A DNA stretch of 6,647 nucleotides, taken from Spirochaetia bacterium. Lineage in GTDB: Bacteria > Spirochaetota > UBA12135. Under the pieces are notes generated by a model that was given only the letters and a program-made list of their open reading frames with translations, ran no database searches and was not told the DNA's origin. Shown here in pieces: positions 1 to 6,074 of the stretch; the stretch's first letter is position 1, and each line of letters starts with the position of its first letter. The translations under genes were made by a program, and so were the position numbers. The DNA lies in contig DNNS01000674.1 in NCBI GenBank assembly GCA_003497555.1, positions 1,012 through 7,658 of the forward strand, written 5' to 3'.

Positions 1-48
1 TTTAGTACACAGGGGCGGGCTTTGTTGTTTTATTTACCCAAGAAATAA
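1..48 (+). CDS. Possible C-terminal tail of an upstream gene, histidine-kinase-like ending (partial)
   Basis: Frame 1 is open from the window edge to a TAA at 46-48 and would encode the 15-residue tail FSTQGRALLFYLPKK. An ending of the type G-x-A-x-x-FYLPK is reminiscent of the last strand of HATPase_c domains of sensor histidine kinases, and PF04392-type binding proteins are sometimes neighbours of such kinases. This is pattern resemblance over 15 residues only. The frame of the next gene is also open to the window edge (no stop from base 2), so these bases could instead belong to a longer version of that gene. Confidence 0.25.
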   Translation, partial: FSTQGRALLFYLPKK

Positions 49-67
49 ATTTGCACCCATTTGCATT

Positions 68-976
68 TTGATTTTCCGTATACTACAATTAAACAAGCTG
101 ATGACAATAGCAAATTTTCCGGTACTTTTTCTTCTTTTTACCAGTTGTCTTTTCCCGCTGCGCATTACCATAATAAAGCAATCTGTTTTCGGATATTATA
201 ACCGGGCGGAAACCGGCATTAAAAACAGGCTGGCTTCCTGTGCACCGCTTTATACATCCTTTAACTCTTTCGGCAGCAGTGAAAAAATGAGTAATTTTTT
301 TTCTTCCGGCTCTTCAGACAGTGATATTTATATTGCCATGGGTACTTCTGCGCTTTCCGCCTGTGCGCATATTAAAAACAAACCGGTATTCTTTATTTTC
401 CTTGATTATCCTGAAATTTTTCCTCATCAAAACAGCAATTTTTACGGGATAGCCAATGATATTGATGAACATAGTAAATTTCAAAGCTTTACCGGGCAAT
501 GCCAAAAAGACAATATCAGACTGCAAAGCATCCTGCTGTTTGAGACCATGTATCAGGAAAATTCCGAATATCATGCGGATATTCTGCATAATCTGGTAGC
601 GGATAAATATCCGGGCTGCCAGGCGTATATTCTTACACTCGATCCGGGTTTTTGCCGCAATGAAACCGATTTTTCCAGTCTGCTTGAGGATTTTTTTACA
701 GAGCAAAAAAGACAGATTGATTTTTTTTATATTACCAATGACGGAAACGTGGTCCGTTTCATGAATATTATTTTAAAATATGCCAGAAAACATAAAGTCA
801 GAATTTTCGGCAATTATTTTGCTTCCGGCTTTGACATTGATTATTATTACCTTATTGATTATGAAAAAACCGGTGAGCGGCTCGGGGCGTTAATCGCCGG
901 CTATCTGAATAATCAAAAAAAAAACCGGTTTTACTGGGAATATATTGCCGATTTTCAAATAATTAAAAAAAAATGA
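68..976 (+). CDS. ABC transporter substrate-binding-like protein (PF04392 type), exported
   Basis: Probable periplasmic or lipid-anchored solute-binding protein; ligand unknown. The N-terminus has basic residues (R4, K10), then a hydrophobic stretch at about residues 13-30. C27 in the context LFTSC is close to, but not a clean match for, a lipobox. The body follows the two-lobed binding-protein pattern of the TrpX/YtrP-like family: IYIAMGTSALSA (about 87-98), then KPVFFIFLDYPEIF (105-118) and NFYGIAND (124-131), which correspond to the family's GT-x-A, P-V-x-F-x-x-V-x-D-P and N-x-x-G blocks. FYITNDGNVV (220-229) fits the lobe-2 strand, and YLIDYEKTGERLGALIAGYL (261-280) matches the conserved Y-x-x-D-Y-x-x-x-G helix near the C-terminus. 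Length is usual for the family. The start is uncertain: TTG at 68 gives basic residues before the hydrophobic core, ATG at 101 gives a 291-residue protein without them, neither has a clear ribosome site, and the frame stays open upstream. No permease or ATPase gene lies in the window, so it may act as a sensor or an orphan binder. It overlaps the next gene by 4 bases. Confidence 0.75.
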   Translation: MIFRILQLNKLMTIANFPVLFLLFTSCLFPLRITIIKQSVFGYYNRAETGIKNRLASCAPLYTSFNSFGSSEKMSNFFSSGSSDSDIYIAMGTSALSACAHIKNKPVFFIFLDYPEIFPHQNSNFYGIANDIDEHSKFQSFTGQCQKDNIRLQSILLFETMYQENSEYHADILHNLVADKYPGCQAYILTLDPGFCRNETDFSSLLEDFFTEQKRQIDFFYITNDGNVVRFMNIILKYARKHKVRIFGNYFASGFDIDYYYLIDYEKTGERLGALIAGYLNNQKKNRFYWEYIADFQIIKKK

Positions 977-3900
977 AAGGTTTCGGTATTTTACTGCTTT
1001 TCGCTTTTATCTGTTCCGCGCCTACCAATTACGTAATTCAAAATAAAAATTTTTTTGTTTTTAACGCTGCCGATTATACCGAGATCCATGAACCCTTCCT
1101 GCTGGAAAACGATCCATCTTCTTTCACCAAAAAGGTTATGCACGCGAGCCCGGTCGATCGGGTAATAGGCGCCCGCAGCGGAAAAAATACCGGACATGCG
1201 AAATATCGTTTTTATCTGCAAAAACCCGGAGTTTATTATCTCTGGCTGAATGCCTGGTGGGTTAATGCCTGCGCTTCGCGTTTTTATATTAATATCGGCA
1301 GCAGCGATCCTGCTTATACAGCAGGCGGCGATGCAGTATATCTGAAGTGGCACTGGACCGGAAATAAAAAAACCTTATTTGATCTGTCTGCCGGCGAGCA
1401 GTACATTTACATTGGAAACTGCGATCCTCTTACCAAATACCAGCAGATCATCCTGACCGATGATCCTGATTTTATTCCCCGGGATGCTGATTTTGTCCTG
1501 GCCAATCATTTCGGCAGTGTACAGGCGGAATTATTAAAAACCGTAAGCGGCTACTGGCTGGGGCGTCCTTTTACGGGAAAAACCGGGAATTCCTACTGCG
1601 GCTCGGATTATTTTACCTTATGCATGTCCAACAGTTTCCGGGCCGGGGAATTCCGCCTTGTTTCCGATTATTTCCTCAATGCGGATCCAGACGAAGAAAC
1701 TGTTTATACCTACAGGCTGAAAACCGCATATCATGACAAAGCAAATCATGAATATCTTGAACTCAAACTGGTTCTTAATGAAGTGTTTACAAACTTCATG
1801 ACTATGAATACCGAAAAAGAAATCATTGCCTGGGCCAATTATATTAAAATGCAAAACGGAACAGCCGAAGCTGCTATGTCCAATGATATTCAAATTTGCC
1901 GGACCATGCTTTTGCCTGCTGAAAGCAAATATAATCTGTTTTCCGTATCAATGTATACGAATGAAAAAAATTTCTGCATTGCTGTTAATGATTTGCCTTT
2001 ATACAATGCCCATCTGTTTCGCCGCGGCCTTTCCGGGGCAAATCTCTGCGATCGCGTATATTTTGAAGCGTATAACGATGCAACCTCCAGAAGCCGGGGG
2101 CGTTTCCGCATGTCCAGGCACAGGCAGCTGTCATTTAATATGCGCGACTGCCCGGAGGAGCAAAACAGATTTGAAGTTTATAACGGTCCGTCTGCCGATT
2201 TCCTTGAGCTGCCGAAAAATATTAAGCCGCTTGCCGCGTACGGCCGGGAACCGGAATCAATTCTTGATTTTTCCGGAGACGAAAAATGCGAATTTCAGGA
2301 AGAAGAATATATAACCGACGAAGAAAGCGGCGCCAAGGTGCTGTTTGGAAACATCAGTTTGAATAACTACACTGCCCGGGCTGCGGTTTATCCGGTCCGG
2401 GGATACGCAGGATTTGTTTTTTATTATCAAAATGAACTTAATCATTATAATTTTTTTTTCAGCAGCAGCAACTGGAGCCTGAAAAAAATCTGCCGGGGAC
2501 GGGTTGACATGTTAGCGGAAAATTCTTCCGGTTATGCCCCGCAAAAATGGCATAATTTCAGGCTGGATATGTTTCAGAATAACATCCAAATCGCCATGAA
2601 TAACAAGACAATTGTAAATGTTTATGATATTGAAGATAACGAAGAAAATTTGCAGCCGGTTAATTGCGGATTTTTCGGTTTTTATACCGGGGATAAAGCC
2701 CTTTATGATGATCTGATTATTACCAGCAGCAGAAATTTTTTTGACGGTTTCGGCGGGTGCGACAATAACAATACCGCCAGCTGGGAAATTGTTGAAGGCC
2801 AGTGGCATAAAAGCCCGAATCTTGAACTGGACAGCGCCGGTCTTGCGGAAACCTTTATGTGCCAAAGCAGCAACCGTTCCCTGTCAGTAAGCGGACGCGG
2901 TGAAGATTTAAATTACAGCATGGAAGCTAAAATATTTTCCCCGGATAATAAATGGGCCGGACTGGTATTCAATTATCAGGATAAAGATAATTATTATCTT
3001 TACCGCGTTCCCGGACAGAATTTTCAGACCAATGCCCAGCTGTTAAAAATACAGGGGGGCAAATCATCCATTTTGGCATCAGCGTCTCAGGCTTATTCTC
3101 CCGATACCTGGTTTCAGATGAAAGCCGGACTGAAAAACGGCGCGGTTGATCTGTATTTTAATGATCAGCAGCTTATGGCCTATGCGGATTTTTCCTTTTT
3201 AAAAGGCCGTTACGGACTGTATTCATGGGGAAATATCAGTTCCTATTTTGATAATATTCATGTGGTTTTTGAAAACTCCTCTGAAAAACGGGATATATAC
3301 AGCCTTGACTATAACAGCGAGGAAATAAAAAAAAACCATGACAGCAATTACAGCCCGAACGGCATGCTGATCGGCGACTTTGAGCATGAATTCGATGTTA
3401 TAAACAACGGCAGCCGAAAATTATTTATACAGTATGCTGTGTTTAAATCCGCAGATGATCCGATCCGGACTTTTACCTATGCTGTTGATTTCGGTAAAAA
3501 TATTTTTAGTTTTACACCAGGCCGGAAAGAAGAAAAAAATACGGCGCTGAGCGGGGAACTGCTGAAAAAAAATAATTTGCTGACGGTAAAAAACATCAAT
3601 ACTTATCTGTTTTTTTATATAAATAATACCCTTATTCACAGAACGCCGAATCCGCATCCGGATGCGGTTTATGATTATCGTATTTTTACCGGGGAAAGCG
3701 GCGCTGATTCCGCAAAATCCGTTTTTGACCATGCCTCTGCCGGGGCGGAACTGCAGAATGAAACCATATACAGAATATTCGATAATTTTTATTCTTTTGT
3801 CAATAATGACTACAACCGGCTCAATCTGTCAAGATGGGAACAGGAACGCGGTTTCTGGAATACGCAGGCGCTATATCATGGTACACTAACGATTACTACC

Positions 3901-4452
3901 AACGGCTGGCGCAGGGTTTTTACGGAAACGCCCGAAGAAGATCATATTATCTGGTACGACATTCCTCCCGGCGAATATTTCGGGGTTGATATAGATGTCA
4001 ACAAACTGAAAAACAGCCGGAATACCTTTTCCCTGTTTTTAAAAAATAAAAGCAGCAATAATCTTTATCAGATGCAGTTTTCTTCCGGCGGCAATAATAG
4101 ACCCCTGAACAAAGACGGTGATTCTGTAAAAAGAAAAGTTATTTTGTACAAGAACGGTCAAAATCCGCAGAGTTTTTTTAATCTGGATTTATTTGAAAAT
4201 TACGATATGGTTTCTCTCTGCGTACTCAGAGACTGTTTTATGCTGTTTGTCAATTACCGTCTGGTATTAAAAAACCCAGCAGACAATAGAAACGCCGATT
4301 TCCGCCTGGGCATCGGACAAACCTGTTACCATACCGCGGAGCTTTCTGAAATAGAAACCGAACAGTCCATGCTAAACCAGAAAAGCTGGCCCATTGACAG
4401 GCATATCAATATTATTAAACTCGGATTTTATCCGGTAAATATAAAACCATAA
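973..4452 (+). CDS. Large secreted multi-domain protein: CBM6/35-like module plus chain of LamG/ConA-like units
   Basis: Residues 1-16 form a signal peptide (MKGFGILLLFAFICSA), so the protein is exported. Residues about 28-170 form a carbohydrate-binding-like beta-sandwich: NAADYTEI near the start, then GVYYLWLNAWW (86-96), KWHW (125-128), LSAGEQYIYIGNCD (138-151) and ILTDDPDFIP (160-169). Residues about 424-585 and 589-766 are two consecutive concanavalin-A/LamG-like units (similar to the DUF1080 fold), sharing AGFVFYYQ/AGLVFNYQ, WHNFRLDM/WFQMKAGL and a closing Y-x-D-x-x-I strand. Segments about 175-420, 800-905 and 933-1130 look like more divergent sandwiches; 935-962 (FDNF...WEQERGFW) echoes 590-611 (FDGF...WEIVEGQW). 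No transmembrane C-terminus, sorting motif or catalytic motif is visible, so a binding or structural surface role is inferred. ATG 973 overlaps the preceding stop and follows a run of nine A with no Shine-Dalgarno, suggesting translational coupling. Gene existence is near certain; function is not. Confidence 0.85.
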   Translation: MKGFGILLLFAFICSAPTNYVIQNKNFFVFNAADYTEIHEPFLLENDPSSFTKKVMHASPVDRVIGARSGKNTGHAKYRFYLQKPGVYYLWLNAWWVNACASRFYINIGSSDPAYTAGGDAVYLKWHWTGNKKTLFDLSAGEQYIYIGNCDPLTKYQQIILTDDPDFIPRDADFVLANHFGSVQAELLKTVSGYWLGRPFTGKTGNSYCGSDYFTLCMSNSFRAGEFRLVSDYFLNADPDEETVYTYRLKTAYHDKANHEYLELKLVLNEVFTNFMTMNTEKEIIAWANYIKMQNGTAEAAMSNDIQICRTMLLPAESKYNLFSVSMYTNEKNFCIAVNDLPLYNAHLFRRGLSGANLCDRVYFEAYNDATSRSRGRFRMSRHRQLSFNMRDCPEEQNRFEVYNGPSADFLELPKNIKPLAAYGREPESILDFSGDEKCEFQEEEYITDEESGAKVLFGNISLNNYTARAAVYPVRGYAGFVFYYQNELNHYNFFFSSSNWSLKKICRGRVDMLAENSSGYAPQKWHNFRLDMFQNNIQIAMNNKTIVNVYDIEDNEENLQPVNCGFFGFYTGDKALYDDLIITSSRNFFDGFGGCDNNNTASWEIVEGQWHKSPNLELDSAGLAETFMCQSSNRSLSVSGRGEDLNYSMEAKIFSPDNKWAGLVFNYQDKDNYYLYRVPGQNFQTNAQLLKIQGGKSSILASASQAYSPDTWFQMKAGLKNGAVDLYFNDQQLMAYADFSFLKGRYGLYSWGNISSYFDNIHVVFENSSEKRDIYSLDYNSEEIKKNHDSNYSPNGMLIGDFEHEFDVINNGSRKLFIQYAVFKSADDPIRTFTYAVDFGKNIFSFTPGRKEEKNTALSGELLKKNNLLTVKNINTYLFFYINNTLIHRTPNPHPDAVYDYRIFTGESGADSAKSVFDHASAGAELQNETIYRIFDNFYSFVNNDYNRLNLSRWEQERGFWNTQALYHGTLTITTNGWRRVFTETPEEDHIIWYDIPPGEYFGVDIDVNKLKNSRNTFSLFLKNKSSNNLYQMQFSSGGNNRPLNKDGDSVKRKVILYKNGQNPQSFFNLDLFENYDMVSLCVLRDCFMLFVNYRLVLKNPADNRNADFRLGIGQTCYHTAELSEIETEQSMLNQKSWPIDRHINIIKLGFYPVNIKP
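2242..3270 (+). repeat. Tandem pair of ConA/LamG-like protein units inside the large secreted protein
   Basis: Protein-level repeat, residues about 424-585 and 589-766. Matching blocks in the same order are AGFVFYYQNELNHYNFFF versus AGLVFNYQDKDNYYLYRV, then WHNFRLDMFQNNIQIAMNN versus WFQMKAGLKNGAVDLYFND, then GFFGFYTGDKALYDDLII versus GRYGLYSWGNISSYFDNI. The DNA has diverged, so this is old domain duplication, not a recent copy. Confidence 0.7.
2743..2763 (+). repeat. 21-bp direct repeat, copy 1 (start of DGFGGCD module)
   Basis: These 21 bases are identical to 6603-6623. Both encode DGFGGCD at the start of a ConA/LamG-like unit in two different proteins of the cluster. Downstream similarity continues (N-N-x-T-x-SW in both) with some base changes, which supports paralogy of the two secreted proteins. 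Confidence 0.85.
3652..3667. repeat. 16-bp perfect palindrome inside coding sequence
   Basis: The sequence ccgcatccggatgcgg equals its own reverse complement with no loop. It lies within codons for PNPHPDAV (residues 892-899) of the large secreted protein. It may be chance from codon choice; no partner copy was seen in the window. Confidence 0.6.
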
Positions 4453-4453
4453 C

Positions 4454-4457
4454 AGGA
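4454..4457 (+). promoter_or_regulatory. Shine-Dalgarno-like AGGA before the small membrane protein
   Basis: AGGA directly follows the stop of the large secreted gene. It is 7 bases ahead of an ATC codon at 4465 but 19 bases ahead of the first ordinary start codon (TTG 4477). The spacing therefore favours the non-canonical ATC or points to a base error there. It is the only recognisable Shine-Dalgarno motif at a gene junction in this window. Confidence 0.4.
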
Positions 4458-4476
4458 ATTAAATATCCGGTATTTT

Positions 4477-4848
4477 TTGATTATTTTTTTTCTTGCGCTG
4501 CTGACGTTTTACCAGAAAACAGCAGGCTGCCCGGTTCGGGTTTACGGTTTTAGACCTGAAATGCAGGGTCTGTATCTTCCGCTTAAGTCGGTAATCGCGG
4601 CCCTGGTTTTTATTATTGTTTTTTATTTCAGGAGATTCCATAAAAACCTTGCCGTGCCGGCAGTATCGTTATGTCTGATTTTTTTAATATACAGTCTTTA
4701 CGGAATGATTGCGTCATCAAGATATATTGTTAACCTTACAGATGCCGCCGGTATGCTGCGCCTGCTCTTTGAGGCGTTTATTATATATTATATTGTATTT
4801 GAAGGCCTGAAGATACCTGAAAATTTCAAATTTGTAAAAAATAAATAA
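4477..4848 (+). CDS. Small polytopic membrane protein, unknown function
   Basis: I do not recognise a family. The 123-residue product (from TTG) has about four hydrophobic segments: residues 1-11, 36-51 (LKSVIAALVFIIVFYF), 59-78 (AVPAVSLCLIFLIYSLYGMI) and 94-109 (LRLLFEAFIIYYIVFE). It ends in a basic tail (KFVKNK). Starting four codons earlier at ATC 4465 would add RYF after the initiator and give the more convincing inserted N-terminus MRYFLIIFFLALL, with AGGA at good spacing. It sits 24 bases after the secreted-protein gene, in the same frame, and its TAA overlaps the ATG of the O-antigen-ligase-like gene by one base, so the two are probably coupled. The pattern TM, short amphipathic stretch, TM at about 60-110 loosely resembles residues 64-108 of that neighbour, so it could be an accessory subunit or the remnant of an N-terminal half of a related enzyme. 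Both ideas are inference. Confidence 0.65.
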   Translation: MIIFFLALLTFYQKTAGCPVRVYGFRPEMQGLYLPLKSVIAALVFIIVFYFRRFHKNLAVPAVSLCLIFLIYSLYGMIASSRYIVNLTDAAGMLRLLFEAFIIYYIVFEGLKIPENFKFVKNK

Positions 4849-6074
4849 TGCCGCAGATAATCAGTACCCTGCATTTTAAAAAAATATTGCTTTCAGTATT
4901 TTTTTTAACTCTTCCGTACGCCTGGCATTTAAAAAGCATACCGTTTTCTGCCGCCGACTTATGTCTTTTAATGCTTTTTGCCCTGTCGTCTTTTGAACAA
5001 TTAATTATAAAAAAAAACATTAACTTTTTCCGGGGATATCCCCTGCTTTTTTTTGCCTGTCTCGGCAGCTGCCTGTTCAGCATTTTTTATACCGATTTCA
5101 ACCTTGCTTATGCCAGGGAATGTATAAAATATATTGAATATTTTTTTTGTGTTTTTTATGCTGTAAAAGAATATAAAAATACGGAATACGCTGCGGTAAT
5201 ACAAAAAGCGGCTGTACTTTCTCCGGTATTCATGTCGCTTTTCCTGATTATTAATTTTTTTACTGCAGAAAATGTTTTTAAGGTTTTTTTGTTCTTCCGG
5301 CATTATTCTTTATCCGGGTCCTTCATTTTATTGTTTTCCCTGCTTGTCCTGGTTTTATATATTAATCTTCCCCGCCAAGCCGCCACTTTATCCGCCGGCG
5401 GCAAGTCACCGGGGCGCCTGTCTGTATATCTCTTTCATATCAGTCTGATAATCAATTCTCTTTTTATTATTAATATTTTTCTTAAAATTCTTTTTTTATG
5501 CGGATTTATCTGTTATATATGCATGTCGGTTAAAACATCCGGACGCATAAAAACAATTATTATAGCAGCCCTGCTTGCCTGCCATACCTTGTTTATAACC
5601 GCTATTCCCCAAAACCGGGTTCTATGGTCATATTACCCGTCTTCGATATCCATGCAGGATGCAGACAATGAAATCAAACAGCAGCATCTTGAATCCTATG
5701 CCTCTTTTAAAGCTGTGATTGAAAACAGGGGAATGGGCCTGGGAGCCGGAAATTATCAAAAAAAAATCGGTCAATACTATTATCATCTTCCCAAAATGAA
5801 TACCATGGAACCGTTCAGCCATAATGCCTTTACTGTTTATGCAGCGGAACTGGGCGCGGCCGGGCTTTTTTTCTGGATGCTGCTGTTTGTTTCATATTTT
5901 ATAAAACTGATAAAACAAAAAAACAATATTTATTCCGTTTTTTATCTAATAATTTTTTTTGCGCATTTTTTTACTCCCATGTTTATAAAAACAAACGGAA
6001 TAATAATAGTGCTCTTTTTAACTCTAATCCATTTTTCAGACACGGGCCGCACAAGACTTGCGGAACAGCAATAA
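4848..6074 (+). CDS. O-antigen ligase / Wzy polymerase-like membrane protein
   Basis: Integral inner-membrane protein of the O-antigen ligase/polymerase superfamily (PF04932-like), which transfers or polymerises undecaprenyl-linked glycans on the periplasmic side. About ten to twelve hydrophobic segments are visible, for example near residues 12-27, 35-48, 64-80, 94-107, 120-139, 153-172, 193-227 (probably two), 234-252, 330-354, 361-377 and 382-396. The diagnostic part is the long non-membrane stretch at about 253-328. It carries GMGLGAGNY (295-303), matching the family's G-x-G-x-GN-[FY] block, followed by SHNAFTVYAAELGAAGL (324-340), matching the HN-x-[FL]-x-x-x-x-x-ELG-x-x-G block; H325 fits the family's conserved histidine. 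Length (408) is normal. The ATG is certain in context: it shares one base with the previous TAA, with no Shine-Dalgarno visible. The sequence cannot tell ligase from polymerase or a protein O-glycosylation ligase. Lying between two secreted CBM-like proteins, it may act on a surface glycan they bind or carry. Confidence 0.82.
   Translation: MPQIISTLHFKKILLSVFFLTLPYAWHLKSIPFSAADLCLLMLFALSSFEQLIIKKNINFFRGYPLLFFACLGSCLFSIFYTDFNLAYARECIKYIEYFFCVFYAVKEYKNTEYAAVIQKAAVLSPVFMSLFLIINFFTAENVFKVFLFFRHYSLSGSFILLFSLLVLVLYINLPRQAATLSAGGKSPGRLSVYLFHISLIINSLFIINIFLKILFLCGFICYICMSVKTSGRIKTIIIAALLACHTLFITAIPQNRVLWSYYPSSISMQDADNEIKQQHLESYASFKAVIENRGMGLGAGNYQKKIGQYYYHLPKMNTMEPFSHNAFTVYAAELGAAGLFFWMLLFVSYFIKLIKQKNNIYSVFYLIIFFAHFFTPMFIKTNGIIIVLFLTLIHFSDTGRTRLAEQQ

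Noticed and set aside
314..706. Reverse-strand open frame inside the binding-protein gene
   Set aside because: Lies wholly within a supported gene, has no recognisable domain, and its composition reads as the complement of the + strand gene.
1826..2314. Forward open frame in another phase inside the large secreted gene
   Set aside because: The frame 973-4452 is continuous across it with a consistent domain pattern; this one has no signal, domain or start site of its own.
2512..2865. Reverse-strand open frame across the two ConA-like units
   Set aside because: Complement shadow of a well-supported coding region, with no ribosome site or family pattern.
4450..4480. Readthrough of TAA 4450 joining the secreted protein to the small membrane protein, which is in the same frame
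   Set aside because: TAA is a strong stop, no readthrough context is evident, and an AGGA follows at once, fitting independent initiation.
4440..4495. Terminator after the large secreted gene because of the T-rich stretch at 4472-4491
   Set aside because: No GC-rich hairpin precedes the T runs; they encode the hydrophobic N-terminus of the next protein (Phe/Leu/Ile codons).
5392..5401. Short GC palindrome ccgccggcgg in the ligase-like gene
   Set aside because: Only 10 bp, within codons of a loop, and expected by chance in GC-rich codons.
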